Of a stretch of 64,000 nucleotides of DNA, positions 7,458 through 16,979 are shown piece by piece; position 1 is the first letter of the stretch; every line of letters starts with the position of its first letter. Origin of the DNA: an uncultured Lachnospiraceae bacterium (GTDB lineage: Bacteria; Bacillota; Clostridia; Lachnospirales; Lachnospiraceae). The notes beneath the pieces are model-generated. The model saw only the letters and a list, made by a program, of their open reading frames with translations. It was not told the DNA's origin and searched no databases. The stretch is from assembly GCA_948473115.1 (NCBI GenBank), contig CAOKWI010000003.1, positions 44,239 through 108,238 of the forward strand, given 5' to 3'. Position numbers and translations under genes: made by a program.

Positions 7458-9836
7458 TCAGTTCATTTCCGCCTTCACATACGCGTCAACTTCCGCCCCG
7501 TAGGCATACCAGTCGGGCAGTATTTCTTCCCGTTCCAGGATATCCGCCTGTTTCCTTCCGTGAAGTGCCGCTGCCTTCCCGGCGATTTTGTCCGTCTCCC
7601 TGGGGGTGAACCAGGTAAATGCCATGCGCAGTTCCGGCAGAAGCTCCATAAATTCCTCCGGTGTCACCTGCCCCAGGAATGTATCCAGCATCTTCAAAAA
7701 TGCATCCCCGATAAAGACCAGGTCACGGGCGGTATAAAACAGCCCTCTAAAAAACTGTGCCGTTCCCATAAGCTGTCCGCCGGTTCCCGTCAGGTATCCC
7801 CGGCATACCGTCTCCACCTCCGCTGCCTTCTCCCTGCCGCTGCCGTAGAGAATCCCGTGGATACAGCCGTTCAGTCCCGCATGAATCTGACTGTCCCGGA
7901 TCATTCTGGAAAGAGCGTCAAAATAGATCCCCTGCACGTCCTGCTCCCGCCCCGAGACCTGGTACAACAGCTTCAGCGCATTCATACAGCCCGTCAGATC
8001 CTCGTCCTTTATTCTGGTCATGGAAGGCAGAAGGCTGATCAGCTTCCTACATCCCGTCTGTACCAGGCTTCCAAATTCCATGGAAGACCCATACAGCTCC
8101 CCCAGCTCCTCCATCATCAGCAAAGACCGCAGCGCCTCCGCCAGGGAATAGAAATCCGTATCCCGCAGCATCAGTTCCCGGACTCTTTCATAGACAGGCT
8201 GCAGCTGATCCGTCAATCCCATCTCAAAGACATGGGTTAGAAGCTCTGCGCCTTCCCGCGCCCCCATCTCCTTTACAAGCCTTTCCTTTACGATGCCCGA
8301 CGCCGCCTCCTCTATGGTTCCGCCGTACACGGACACATCGATCAGGGCTGCATTTACCTGGGCGCTCCATTTATATTTCCAGATCTCCCGCATCAGGTTC
8401 CGGTCCTTCCTCAGCTGCAGGTTCGGTCCCTTCACCTTCCTGGCAAAGGCCGTGCCGAGAAAGGCCATCCGGTGAAAGAAAATGCCGGTCTGCCTGTGCC
8501 TTGGATTGGAAAAGATGGACAGGGTGGCCTCTGATTCCAGGGTGGAGCCGGTCTTTAACCGGAATGTCCTGCACTGTGCCTCAAAATCATGGATAATGGG
8601 CGGCACATCGGCCTGTTCACACAGCTTCCCCACCTTTTTCCCTGTCATACGCCTGCGCAGGATCCGCATGGGGGTGTCCGTGGCAAGGCTGTACTCTCCC
8701 TTCACGAAGGAGGACAGCACCGCATCCATCAATTCGTAGGCTCCCGGCTCCCGCTTCCCCCGCAGTCCCGCCAGCCCCTCCGCCATGGAGCAGGCGCAGA
8801 TTTCGTCACAGGTGGACAGACCGCCCTCCTTCCGGCGGGTCTCCTTGCCGGAAGCCACAATCATGTCCAGCACCACGCCGCCGTAGGGGGTATTTGTGTC
8901 CCCCTCCCGCAGTGCCTCCCAGATCTTCTGGTAAAATCCTGTGAAGGGCATCCCGCTGGCATATCCGTTCAGCGCATCCGCCGCCTCCATGGAATAAGGC
9001 ATGAGGTAGACGCTTTGATCCTCTCTGGGCACCATGGCGGTTCGATCATTCCTTTCCGCAGCTTCCTTCCCGCCCTCTCCTGTCAGCAGCGTCTTCAGCG
9101 CCGTCGTATGAAAGCCGCCTGTGACCACCAGAACAGGAGCCTCCCCGGAGCAGGCGGCCCTGGCATATTCCCTGATCCGCCCTGCCATATACCGCTCCCG
9201 GGCAAGGCAGCCTTCCTCCTCCAGCATCTCCTCCCGGCTGTTCTCCCTGGCGAGGTTACAATAGGTCAGCAGATTTGAGAACCATACCTGATCCGTCTGC
9301 GCCAGCCCGCCCAGTTCAAAATACTTTTCCCAGAACTCGTCAAAGCAGCGGAGTCCCGTCCTCTCACAGAGCTGTCTCAGATACTCGTTCCGGGAGAGGA
9401 AATGATCGTCGTTGTAATTATTTTTCTCCGCTTCCCTGTTCAGCAGCCCCCTGCCTTCCCCGGAGGCCGCCAAAATATCCCCGTAAGGCAGGTCAATGAA
9501 CGCCGTCCTGCTCCCCTGCCGTTCTCCCTCCCGCAGCGCCGCCAGTTCCGGCGAATAGTCCAGGAAGGGGTAATAGCATTTATACCGCTCCTTTTCCTCA
9601 GAGATCCGCCCCAGCCGGTCATGATAGGAGTAATAAATGGCAAAGGGCGCCTCCGTGTCCTTATGTACCATGACCGGTATCAGGGGACTGGCATTTTCCG
9701 GTCCCTCCACAAGGATGACGCAGGGACGGATGCTCTCTATGGCCCTGCCCACATGGAAAGCGCAGGCCGGACTGTGATGGCGGACAGGAAGCAGGATTAT
9801 CTCAGCCATTTCCTCGCTTCGTAATATTTTCTCCAT
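7458..9836 (-). CDS. DUF5682-family protein (ChaN/EreA/TraB-like fold) of the MoxR cluster
   Basis: The protein has 792 residues. The N-terminus carries family hallmarks: LLPVRHHSPACA, then VILVEGPEN, and later VLVVTGGFHTTAL. These resemble the His/Glu-containing core of the ChaN, TraB and erythromycin-esterase-like superfamily. A long helical C-terminal half follows. In this family the N-terminal core is suspected to bind metal or act as a hydrolase, but no substrate is known. ATG 9836 has GGTGG upstream and overlaps the MoxR gene by 40 bases. ATG 9809 (MAEIILLPVRHH) overlaps by 13 bases and is also plausible. Overlap on both sides implies translational coupling. Confidence 0.85.
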   Translation of the reverse strand: MEKILRSEEMAEIILLPVRHHSPACAFHVGRAIESIRPCVILVEGPENASPLIPVMVHKDTEAPFAIYYSYHDRLGRISEEKERYKCYYPFLDYSPELAALREGERQGSRTAFIDLPYGDILAASGEGRGLLNREAEKNNYNDDHFLSRNEYLRQLCERTGLRCFDEFWEKYFELGGLAQTDQVWFSNLLTYCNLARENSREEMLEEEGCLARERYMAGRIREYARAACSGEAPVLVVTGGFHTTALKTLLTGEGGKEAAERNDRTAMVPREDQSVYLMPYSMEAADALNGYASGMPFTGFYQKIWEALREGDTNTPYGGVVLDMIVASGKETRRKEGGLSTCDEICACSMAEGLAGLRGKREPGAYELMDAVLSSFVKGEYSLATDTPMRILRRRMTGKKVGKLCEQADVPPIIHDFEAQCRTFRLKTGSTLESEATLSIFSNPRHRQTGIFFHRMAFLGTAFARKVKGPNLQLRKDRNLMREIWKYKWSAQVNAALIDVSVYGGTIEEAASGIVKERLVKEMGAREGAELLTHVFEMGLTDQLQPVYERVRELMLRDTDFYSLAEALRSLLMMEELGELYGSSMEFGSLVQTGCRKLISLLPSMTRIKDEDLTGCMNALKLLYQVSGREQDVQGIYFDALSRMIRDSQIHAGLNGCIHGILYGSGREKAAEVETVCRGYLTGTGGQLMGTAQFFRGLFYTARDLVFIGDAFLKMLDTFLGQVTPEEFMELLPELRMAFTWFTPRETDKIAGKAAALHGRKQADILEREEILPDWYAYGAEVDAYVKAEMN

Positions 9837-10909
9837 AATCCACCTTCCCTGTCGCTCTTATCCTTGATGACAGTGTTAAAATAATCCTTTACCTTCTCCA
9901 GATCGTCCTGGTTCTCCTTGGCTACCGCACCCACCAGGTTCTGCACCAGACAGTCCATGTCGATCCTGTCCTCCCCGTAGTAGTAGCCCGTGATCATTGT
10001 CTGATAATACACCGACACAGCCTCCGCCGTGCTCATCACCGCCGCCGGTTTATCGATCCTGTGCCCGTAGGAGGAGACGCCCTCCCGCAGCTCGTGGTAG
10101 GTGGAAGCCAGGATCTCTGCCACATCCTCGTCCGCCTGCATCTGAATATGGCTCTCCTCCGCCAGCCTGTTCACCTCGTTCAAGATGATCCTCTTCTCCA
10201 TGGCCGCTTCCCGCACAGGCATCACTGTCTCGAAGTTAAAACGCCGCTTCAGGGCGCTGCTCATCTCATTGACGCCTTTATCCCTGGTGTTCGCCGTCCC
10301 GATCACGTTGAAGCCCGCCCTGGCAAACAGAAACCCGTCATCCCCAAGCTCCGGCACATTCAGGACCTTGTCGCTGAGCACGCTGATCAGGCTGTCCTGG
10401 ATCTCCGCAGGGGTTCTGGTAATCTCCTCAAACCTTGTCAGAATCCCCTTTTCCATTCCCACATACAGAGGGGCGGGCACCAATGCTTCCCGGCTGGGTC
10501 CCTGGGCCAGCAGCATGGCATAATTCCAGGAATATTTGATCATGTCCTCCGTGGTTCCGGCGGTTCCCTGTATGGTATTGGTGCTGACGCCGCTGATGGC
10601 CGCCGAGAGCAGTTCCGAGAGCATGGTCTTTGCCGTTCCCGGTTCCCCCACCAGCATCAGCCCGCGGTTGCCCGCCAGTGTCACGATGCAGCGCTCCACC
10701 AGGGCATCATTGCCGAAATACTTTTTCTCGATGGCGTATTCCTTTCCCTCATATTCTATGGGCTTAGGACTTCCCAGGAGGAAGGTCCTGACCGCCCGGG
10801 GAGACATCTGCCAGTTTTCCGGCCTGCGCCCCGTGTCAGTGCCCTTTAATGCCTCCAGCTCCCCCCGGTATCTCACTTCCACAGGGGGCTTAATCAATAC
10901 CTGCTCCAT
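9797..10909 (-). CDS. MoxR-family AAA+ ATPase
   Basis: The protein has 370 residues from ATG 10909 (GGGAGGA seven bases upstream). An ATG two codons earlier lies too close to the ribosome site. Walker A is GEPGTAKT at about residues 88-95. The Walker B region reads ILTRFEEITRTP, with Glu replacing the usual Asp, as is common in this subgroup. Sensor 1 is NVIGTANTRDKG and the arginine finger region is SSALKRRFNFE. MoxR ATPases act as chaperone-like remodellers with vWA partners. It starts only 12 bases after the Rad50-like gene, whose stop is at 10922, and overlaps the DUF5682 gene, so all are probably one transcript. Confidence 0.92.
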   Translation of the reverse strand: MEQVLIKPPVEVRYRGELEALKGTDTGRRPENWQMSPRAVRTFLLGSPKPIEYEGKEYAIEKKYFGNDALVERCIVTLAGNRGLMLVGEPGTAKTMLSELLSAAISGVSTNTIQGTAGTTEDMIKYSWNYAMLLAQGPSREALVPAPLYVGMEKGILTRFEEITRTPAEIQDSLISVLSDKVLNVPELGDDGFLFARAGFNVIGTANTRDKGVNEMSSALKRRFNFETVMPVREAAMEKRIILNEVNRLAEESHIQMQADEDVAEILASTYHELREGVSSYGHRIDKPAAVMSTAEAVSVYYQTMITGYYYGEDRIDMDCLVQNLVGAVAKENQDDLEKVKDYFNTVIKDKSDREGGLWRKYYEARKWLR

Positions 10910-10921
10910 ATTCATTCCTCC

Positions 10922-13594
10922 CTATTCTCTCGCGGCGCTGCACGTAAAGTAGATGATCTGATACTTTTCTCCCAGGTTTTCCAGGAAATTCCTGCACGCG
11001 CTGACCTTTCTGTCATCCAGGCTGACAAAGGGATCGTCCATGATAAGCACCGGTTCCTCCTCCTGATACATGGCATCCACAAGCGCCATCCTGAGACAGA
11101 TCCCGATCAGATCCCTGCAGCCGGAGCTGAGCGTATTGGTGTCCCGCTGTTTCCCCAGCTCATCCAAGGTAACGGATGTATTGGCATCTATACGGAAGCC
11201 TGCGGCTTCCCTGCCGGAGATCATCTCATAATATCTCCGGAATCCCTGCAGGATCGGATCCGCATATTTGGCGGTCATGGTTTCCTTCGCCAGCTCCAGC
11301 TTTTTCCTGGCCAGGCTGACGTTCCTGTATTTTTCCTCCTCCGCGGATTGCTGCTCCCTCAGTTCCTTCAGCTTCGCGCAGCTCTCCTCCCATTCGTCGC
11401 TGGCCTCCCGAAGATCCTCCAGTGTCTTGTTGTAGCTGCCTATCCTGTTGTGGACTTCCTCCCTCTTTTCCGCCAGCTGCTGTATCGCCTGATGCAGTTC
11501 CTCCAGCGTCGGAAGGGATGCATCCGCCTGTATTTCATCCGGATCAGAAAGCGCGTTTTCCGCCTTAAACTGCTCCAGCTCCTTTTCCGCTTCCACCAGC
11601 GCGGCCGCGGCATCCCGGTATTCGTCCGCCTGGTCCCTGATCTCATTTAACAGCGCCGACAGTGCCGGGAACTGCTTCGGCGGTTCGTAATTGTATTGTC
11701 TTAAAAAAGCCAGGATTTGCTTTCCGATTGCCTTATACTCCCTCGCCGCACTCTCGTAATTGCTCATTCTTTCCAGGAGCGCCTTATATTTTTCCGCCCT
11801 GCCCCGGAGTATGTACAGATCGTCCCCAAACCCTGTGTCCGCCGACTCTATTCCGTACCTGATAAAGAACATATGCAGGGAACGCCGTAATCTTTCCAGT
11901 TCTGCCGTCCTGGCGTCATCAAAAGATTTCCGGATCTTTTTCTTTAAGGAAATATATTCTATGGACTCCTCCGTGATCTCCTGCAAAACGTCAGATACCG
12001 TTTCCTCATAAAAAGTTCTCCCGTGAGCCGTAAGATAGTCGGACACCATTTCATCCGCCTCAGCGATATATGCCTGGTCTTCCCCGATATCCCGTCTCAG
12101 GTCCTCATACTCCGAAGAAAATTCCGCCGATGCCGCCCTTCCTCTCTTCCTGCCTGCCAGTACGCCGGCAAACATACAGGCTGCCCCGGCTGCCGCCGCC
12201 AGGATCCCTGCCGCAGCCGCCGTGATACCGGCCGCTGTCCCCAGTCCGCCTGCGGCGGGAGACAGAAACACAGTCAGCAGCACCCCCGCCATAGCCAGTA
12301 AGATCCCCAGGGGAAGCAGGAGGGACGCCCCTTTCGATCCCTGCTGCCTCCGGGAACCCAGGGAAGTCTCCAATGCCGCAAGCGCCGCCTGTTTGGAGGG
12401 AAGCGCCGCCTGCCTTGCATTTCTGCTATTCCATTTACCCACAATGGAGGTCACGCTTTCCAGGTCATCCGCAAAATACGGCTCCAGCTCCGCAAGCCTT
12501 TCCTGCTCGGCGGGACGCAGCTGCTCGGACTGGCACTCCTGGCTCAGTTCCCGGAATCTAAATATCTCTTTCAGCTTCCCTTCGATTTCTGCATCCGATG
12601 GCATGCCATTCCTGAAAATGCCGCCCAGGGAATCGAGTTCCTCCTTCTCTGCTTCCGGGATCCGGTACATGGAGGCTCGTTCATACGCTTTTCCCATGTC
12701 ACCGCATTCCGCAATCTTCTGCTTCACATCCTCCAGCGCCGGAACCTCCCCGGGAAACCTTCGCCGGATGGCTGCCTTTTCCTCCGCCCTTCTGGCAGCA
12801 TTCCTCTTCAGTCTCTCCCACTCCGACTTCTTTGCCAGGACAGACTGCCGCTCCGACACAAGCCTCTGCTTCTCCCCCGCCTCCTGCATCTGTATTTTCA
12901 GCAATTCATAGGTCTCTTCCTGGCCGCGCAGATATTCCTGGTATTCCGCAATGCTGTCGGAAATTCCCTCCCCGCCTTTGACGATCCTCTCATACCTTGC
13001 GATCTCCTCACTCCTTTTGGCAATGGAGCCAGACACACGTCTGGGATTTAACTGATTCAGGATTTCCGTCAGTCTGGCGGCGGCAGCTTCATAGTTGTTC
13101 AGGTCGTTTGCATTGTCCGCAAGCTTCCCGATCTTTGCATTAATGTCGTCCGAAGAGGACGTTTCACACTGATTCTGTCCGATGAAGGCTGTCCTCAGAA
13201 AAGATTCCCTGTTTATTTTAAAAAGTTCCTCCCCGATCTTATCGGAATAATCCTCAGAAGGGAGATTGGTTCCTGCGTCCCTGAGTTCAAACTCGTCGTT
13301 GGCTTCCTTGTCCTTAAATATCCTTGAGACCAGGTACGTTTTCCCCCGGGTTTCAAAAACCAGCTGGCCGCCAAAGACTCCGCCCTGCCACGGCCTGTAT
13401 CTTTTGCGCTCATTCTCCTCAATACTTCTTTTCCGGTCTCCGTCCAGTCCATAGAACATAGCCCTGACAAAGGATGCGAAGGTACTTTTTCCCCAACCGT
13501 TCTCTTCACAGATCATATTGGCTCCCTCACGAAACTCCATGGAATAGTCATGAAGCTTCCCGAAATTTTCTATATGACAGGATAAGATTTTCAA
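10922..13594 (-). CDS. Rad50/SbcC-like (YhaN-type) ATPase with a central membrane hairpin
   Basis: The protein has 890 residues with a TTG start at 13594 (GGAGGAGG upstream), two bases after the phosphoesterase gene. Residues 1-140 form the N-terminal ATPase lobe, with ENGWGKST at 31-38 as Walker A (Glu in place of the first Gly) and a Q-loop in FIGQNQ near 140. Long coiled coils follow. Two hydrophobic segments lie at about 424-445 and 452-481, then more coiled coil. The C-terminal lobe has signature TLSSGCRDL and Walker B VLIMDDPFVSLDD. YhaN of Bacillus is the closest architecture I know. The membrane hairpin suggests an SMC-like nuclease partner tethered to the membrane. Confidence 0.88.
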   Translation of the reverse strand: MKILSCHIENFGKLHDYSMEFREGANMICEENGWGKSTFASFVRAMFYGLDGDRKRSIEENERKRYRPWQGGVFGGQLVFETRGKTYLVSRIFKDKEANDEFELRDAGTNLPSEDYSDKIGEELFKINRESFLRTAFIGQNQCETSSSDDINAKIGKLADNANDLNNYEAAAARLTEILNQLNPRRVSGSIAKRSEEIARYERIVKGGEGISDSIAEYQEYLRGQEETYELLKIQMQEAGEKQRLVSERQSVLAKKSEWERLKRNAARRAEEKAAIRRRFPGEVPALEDVKQKIAECGDMGKAYERASMYRIPEAEKEELDSLGGIFRNGMPSDAEIEGKLKEIFRFRELSQECQSEQLRPAEQERLAELEPYFADDLESVTSIVGKWNSRNARQAALPSKQAALAALETSLGSRRQQGSKGASLLLPLGILLAMAGVLLTVFLSPAAGGLGTAAGITAAAAGILAAAAGAACMFAGVLAGRKRGRAASAEFSSEYEDLRRDIGEDQAYIAEADEMVSDYLTAHGRTFYEETVSDVLQEITEESIEYISLKKKIRKSFDDARTAELERLRRSLHMFFIRYGIESADTGFGDDLYILRGRAEKYKALLERMSNYESAAREYKAIGKQILAFLRQYNYEPPKQFPALSALLNEIRDQADEYRDAAAALVEAEKELEQFKAENALSDPDEIQADASLPTLEELHQAIQQLAEKREEVHNRIGSYNKTLEDLREASDEWEESCAKLKELREQQSAEEEKYRNVSLARKKLELAKETMTAKYADPILQGFRRYYEMISGREAAGFRIDANTSVTLDELGKQRDTNTLSSGCRDLIGICLRMALVDAMYQEEEPVLIMDDPFVSLDDRKVSACRNFLENLGEKYQIIYFTCSAARE

Positions 13595-13596
13595 AC

Positions 13597-14697
13597 CTAC
13601 TGTACCTCCTCCCCGGCAATTGCCAGCAGTCCATACCGGATGATCACTTTCCTGTCTTCCTCGGGAATGGATGCATCCGCCATTACCTGGCGCACAAATT
13701 CCCCTTTCAGCGACTGGTCCAGCATATAATCCCCGGCATCCATTTTCAGCCCGGTCTCGTCATACACTTTCACATAGTAAAAGCGCTGCCGGAACAGGGA
13801 TTGAAAGTACACAATATCCTTTTCACATTCCACGTCAAGCGTCCCCCTCAGCACGATCTTGACCAGTCCTTCCTTCCCGCAGCCCGCCTCTTGCAGACAA
13901 AGCTCCGCCTTTTCCACCATCTCCGCCGTTGTCAGGCAGTCCGTCACATCCACCTCCACAGTGTACAGCTTCCTCCGGGCGAAGGGAATAAACTCATGTG
14001 TGTAATTCCCCGCGTCCTCATCAATGTCAAGCACCACAAAGCCGTGTTCCCCGCACTCGTCAAAGCCCCTTCCCTCCAGACACCCGGGATAGCAGTATGT
14101 CCCCCTGGCATCCAGCCTCTCCTTCTTGTATGCGTGGACATGCCCCAGCGCAAGGTAATCGATTCCCTTGTTTCTCAATGCCTTTATATGGATGATCTCC
14201 GCTTTATCCTTCGATGCCCCCTGAGATTCCTGCCCGTGCAGCATTACGATATTAAACCTTCCGGAGTCCAGCACCAGCGATGTATATGCCGATTCCCCGT
14301 TCCCGCCGGACAGCTCCAGCCCTGAAACTGCGATCCTCCCACCGGCTTCCCAATATGTGACCCACCGGGATCCGAACATTTTCAGATTCCGGGGGATCTC
14401 TTCCAGTCCGGAAAGGAAGTTGTCATTGTCATGATTCCCCCTCAAATAATAGAAATTGATCTCCGGATGACCGGTAATATTATGCAGGACCACATTCCTG
14501 ACGGTGGCGGAAATATTGCCCGTGTCAAACAGATCCCCCGCAATCAGAATGGCAGACACCCGGTTCTCATCCGCATAGGCCACCATCCTTTCAAAGGTGT
14601 GCAGTATTTCGCTTCTTCTCTCTTTGGCGTTTTCCCTGTCCAGATTCGCGTTCATTTTGGAATCCAGATGCAGATCTGCGCAGTGTATGATTCTCAT
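13597..14697 (-). CDS. Mre11/SbcD-like metallophosphoesterase (YhaO-type)
   Basis: The protein has 366 residues from ATG 14697 (AGGTG seven bases upstream). The calcineurin-like motifs are in order: HCADLHLDS, IAGDLFDTG, YLRGNHDND, VMLHGQES and ALGHVHAYK. These ligate two metals in the Mre11/SbcD nuclease family. The C-terminal ~130 residues form a capping domain that should contact the Rad50-like partner encoded next. It is the first gene of the operon. The 360 bases upstream carry a palindromic repeat element. The pair resembles YhaO-YhaN and would be expected to process DNA ends. Confidence 0.9.
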   Translation of the reverse strand: MRIIHCADLHLDSKMNANLDRENAKERRSEILHTFERMVAYADENRVSAILIAGDLFDTGNISATVRNVVLHNITGHPEINFYYLRGNHDNDNFLSGLEEIPRNLKMFGSRWVTYWEAGGRIAVSGLELSGGNGESAYTSLVLDSGRFNIVMLHGQESQGASKDKAEIIHIKALRNKGIDYLALGHVHAYKKERLDARGTYCYPGCLEGRGFDECGEHGFVVLDIDEDAGNYTHEFIPFARRKLYTVEVDVTDCLTTAEMVEKAELCLQEAGCGKEGLVKIVLRGTLDVECEKDIVYFQSLFRQRFYYVKVYDETGLKMDAGDYMLDQSLKGEFVRQVMADASIPEEDRKVIIRYGLLAIAGEEVQ

Positions 14698-14896
14698 TGG
14701 CATTCACCTTTTCTTCCACAGCTCCACTCGATATCCTTGTTTTGCATCATAGCCTTATTTTGCCACATGCTATCCCTCTGCCTGTTGCCTTGATTTCACC
14801 GGGGAAACAACGTTGACCTGCATTTCCCCGATGCAAATATTTTACCACAGGGATCCTTATATTTCCAGATTCTTTGGCTTCTCTCCCCTTCTCATC

Positions 14897-15057
14897 GTAA
14901 CAGTTCAGCCTTCGGCCAAACTGTTACGAGAATGCACACAAAATGAGTTTTCAACTCATTTTGGCGCCTGCAAGTCTCGCAAAATTGCACAGGAGTGTGT
15001 CCCCATGGGACACACTGCAATTGTTGACTTCGCGGTGCCGTATGGCTGAACTGTTAC
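14897..15057. repeat. Palindromic intergenic element, family A (161 bp)
   Basis: The element is bounded by perfect 14-bp inverted repeats, GTAACAGTTCAGCC on the left (14897-14910) and GGCTGAACTGTTAC on the right (15044-15057). Inside are nested hairpins: the left end pairs with AACTGTTAC at 14918-14926, AATGAGTTTTCAACTCATT is nearly self-complementary, and GTGTGTCCC pairs with GGGACACAC. It lies between the ABC-F stop and the phosphoesterase promoter region. No protein is encoded. Confidence 0.85.
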
Positions 15058-15060
15058 TTC

Positions 15061-16605
15061 TCATCCCCTTTCCGGCCTCAATCCGGTTTCCGTCAGCCGG
15101 TACACCTTGCTGCACACTTCATCCATATATTTCCTGTCATGGGAAATGCTGATGACGGCTCCGGGAAACTCCGCCAGCATACGGCGAATGACCGGGCCGG
15201 ACAACGGCGAAAAATTGCGGGTCGGCTCATCCAGCAGCAGGACATTTGCCCCGGACAGGCTCATTTTCAGCAGCAGCACCTTCGCCTTCTGCCCTCCTGA
15301 CAGCTGAGCCATGGGATGATTCATCTCGTCAGCGGTATATTTCAACGCCCCCAGGTACGTCCTGATCCGGGTTCTCTCCTCCTTCTCTCCCGAAGTATCC
15401 AGATAGTCCACAGGAGTCAATGTCAGATCCAGCAGTTCCTCATAATTCTGGGGCATGTATTCCGCATGGATGTCCTCCCTCCCCAGAAGTTCCTCCGCCA
15501 TCTGCCTTAAAAGCGTGGTCTTCCCTGCGCCGTTTTTCCCAACGATACAGACCTTCTCAGGCCCCCTGACCAGGAGGCGGATATTCTGCGCGAGCACCCT
15601 TCCCTCCTGCGGCGCACACAGCCTGTCCAGGGAGAAATCGATCACTCCCTTTCCCGCCGGAACCGCAGAAGCTTTGTCCCCCAGCTGGAAATAAATGGCA
15701 TTTTCCTCCTCCGGCCGTTCCGTCATCTCCCGATCCTCCCGCTCAAACCGTCTCTCCATGGATTTTACGGCATGCATTTTCTTTTTCAGCAGCCTGGCCT
15801 TTCCTGGATTTTGCCTTGAGATCACGGCCTGCGCGTGATCCACGCTCTGGTAGATCCTCCGGTATTTTTCATCCCGCAGCTTCTTTTCCCGCTGCTCCTC
15901 CATGGCCTGCTGCTCCTGCTTCGCAAACTGCTTCTGCCGCTCCTCCAGGTACCTTCCGTATGGCAGGCGGGCAATGGTATACCGGGGCCGGGTCTTCCGC
16001 CGTATCTGCTCCATGTGGATCACCAGGTTCGCGGTGTTTTCAATCAGCGTTTCATCATGGGAGATAAAGAGAAGAATATGCTCCCAGCCGCAAATCATTT
16101 TCTCCATCCATTCCAGCGTCTCCACGTCAATATCGTTGGACGGCTCATCCAGCAGCAGCACCGTGGGCTCCGCAAGGAGCAGCCGCATCATCTGCGCCTT
16201 CACCTTCTCTCCGCCGGATAAGGTCCCCATCAGCTGTTCCCCGTAGAAAAAGTCCCCGGAAACATTAAAGTCCCTTGCAATCCTGCCCAGCTCCTTTGGC
16301 GTCCGCTCATAAAAGGCAGGTTCCTCCGCAAAAAATTCATAGATCGTCTTCCCCGCATATTTCTCCGGCAGCTCCTGGGGCAGATAGGCAAGCCGCTCCC
16401 CGCTCACGATCCTCTCCCCCGCCGCCTCGGCATATCCGTCTATCAGCTCCGGGCTGTAGATCCACTTTAACAGCGTGGACTTTCCATCCCCTTCCTCCCC
16501 GATGATCACAGCCTTATCCCCTGCATTTAACACACAGGAAAAATCCTGCAGAAGCATCCGTAAATCTTTTTTGTGTGTGATGTTCAAATTCTTTACCTGT
16601 AACAT
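15061..16605 (-). CDS. ABC-F family ATPase (probable ribosome-protection type)
   Basis: The protein has 514 residues from ATG 16605 behind TTTGGAGGG. Two ABC domains are fused without membrane segments. The first has GEEGDGKST, LSGGEKVKA and LLLDEPSND. The second has GKNGAGKTT, LSGGQKAKV and LLLDEPTRN. A charged linker rich in Arg, Gln and Glu lies between them, where ABC-F proteins reach toward the ribosomal peptidyl-transferase centre. Many stand-alone ABC-F proteins of Firmicutes confer resistance to lincosamides, streptogramins A or pleuromutilins. The leader with attenuator upstream fits antibiotic-induced expression. I cannot assign the drug spectrum. Confidence 0.88.
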   Translation of the reverse strand: MLQVKNLNITHKKDLRMLLQDFSCVLNAGDKAVIIGEEGDGKSTLLKWIYSPELIDGYAEAAGERIVSGERLAYLPQELPEKYAGKTIYEFFAEEPAFYERTPKELGRIARDFNVSGDFFYGEQLMGTLSGGEKVKAQMMRLLLAEPTVLLLDEPSNDIDVETLEWMEKMICGWEHILLFISHDETLIENTANLVIHMEQIRRKTRPRYTIARLPYGRYLEERQKQFAKQEQQAMEEQREKKLRDEKYRRIYQSVDHAQAVISRQNPGKARLLKKKMHAVKSMERRFEREDREMTERPEEENAIYFQLGDKASAVPAGKGVIDFSLDRLCAPQEGRVLAQNIRLLVRGPEKVCIVGKNGAGKTTLLRQMAEELLGREDIHAEYMPQNYEELLDLTLTPVDYLDTSGEKEERTRIRTYLGALKYTADEMNHPMAQLSGGQKAKVLLLKMSLSGANVLLLDEPTRNFSPLSGPVIRRMLAEFPGAVISISHDRKYMDEVCSKVYRLTETGLRPERG

Positions 16606-16614
16606 AAATCCCTC

Positions 16615-16652
16615 CAAATAGAAAAGTCTGTTCCCGTTGCCGAAAACAGACT
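16615..16652 (-). terminator. Attenuator terminator in the ABC-F leader
   Basis: AGTCTGTT (16652-16645) pairs with AACAGACT (16632-16625) around a 12-base loop and is followed directly by TTTTCTATTT. It ends ten bases before the ABC-F start codon, just ahead of the ribosome site. That is the position of an attenuator, since readthrough is needed to make the protein. Confidence 0.75.
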
Positions 16653-16822
16653 CACACACAAACAAAACTTATCTATTTGTCATTGAGGACAGCAGTCAGG
16701 CAGTCCTCTGACAAGACCAACGGTTTCGATATAAGCGAGATAATCTGATCCGGCGTACGCAAACTAAACCGGGCCGGCATTCCGGCCTTTCCAAAATTGC
16801 TGTCTGCTTCTTCCTGCTCAAA

Positions 16823-16837
16823 CTATCTGCCGCTCAT
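16823..16837 (-). CDS. Four-codon leader peptide of the ABC-F gene
   Basis: ATG AGC GGC AGA TAG encodes Met-Ser-Gly-Arg. GAGGTGA sits at proper spacing before it. It lies about 170 bases upstream of the attenuator, with a strong GGCCGG/CCGGCC hairpin between. Very short leader ORFs that stall drug-bound ribosomes control several ABC-F and Erm genes. The role here is inferred. Confidence 0.5.
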   Translation of the reverse strand: MSGR

Positions 16838-16979
16838 TTCTCACCTCACACAATTCTGTGCCTTTCTTCTTGATGTCCCGATATTACAGGAAACGCTACG
16901 CGAATCCTGTAAGTTATCTTATCACGTTACCCTATGATTTGCAAGCTGAAACTTCAATCCTAATACAGGCAGTAACAGT

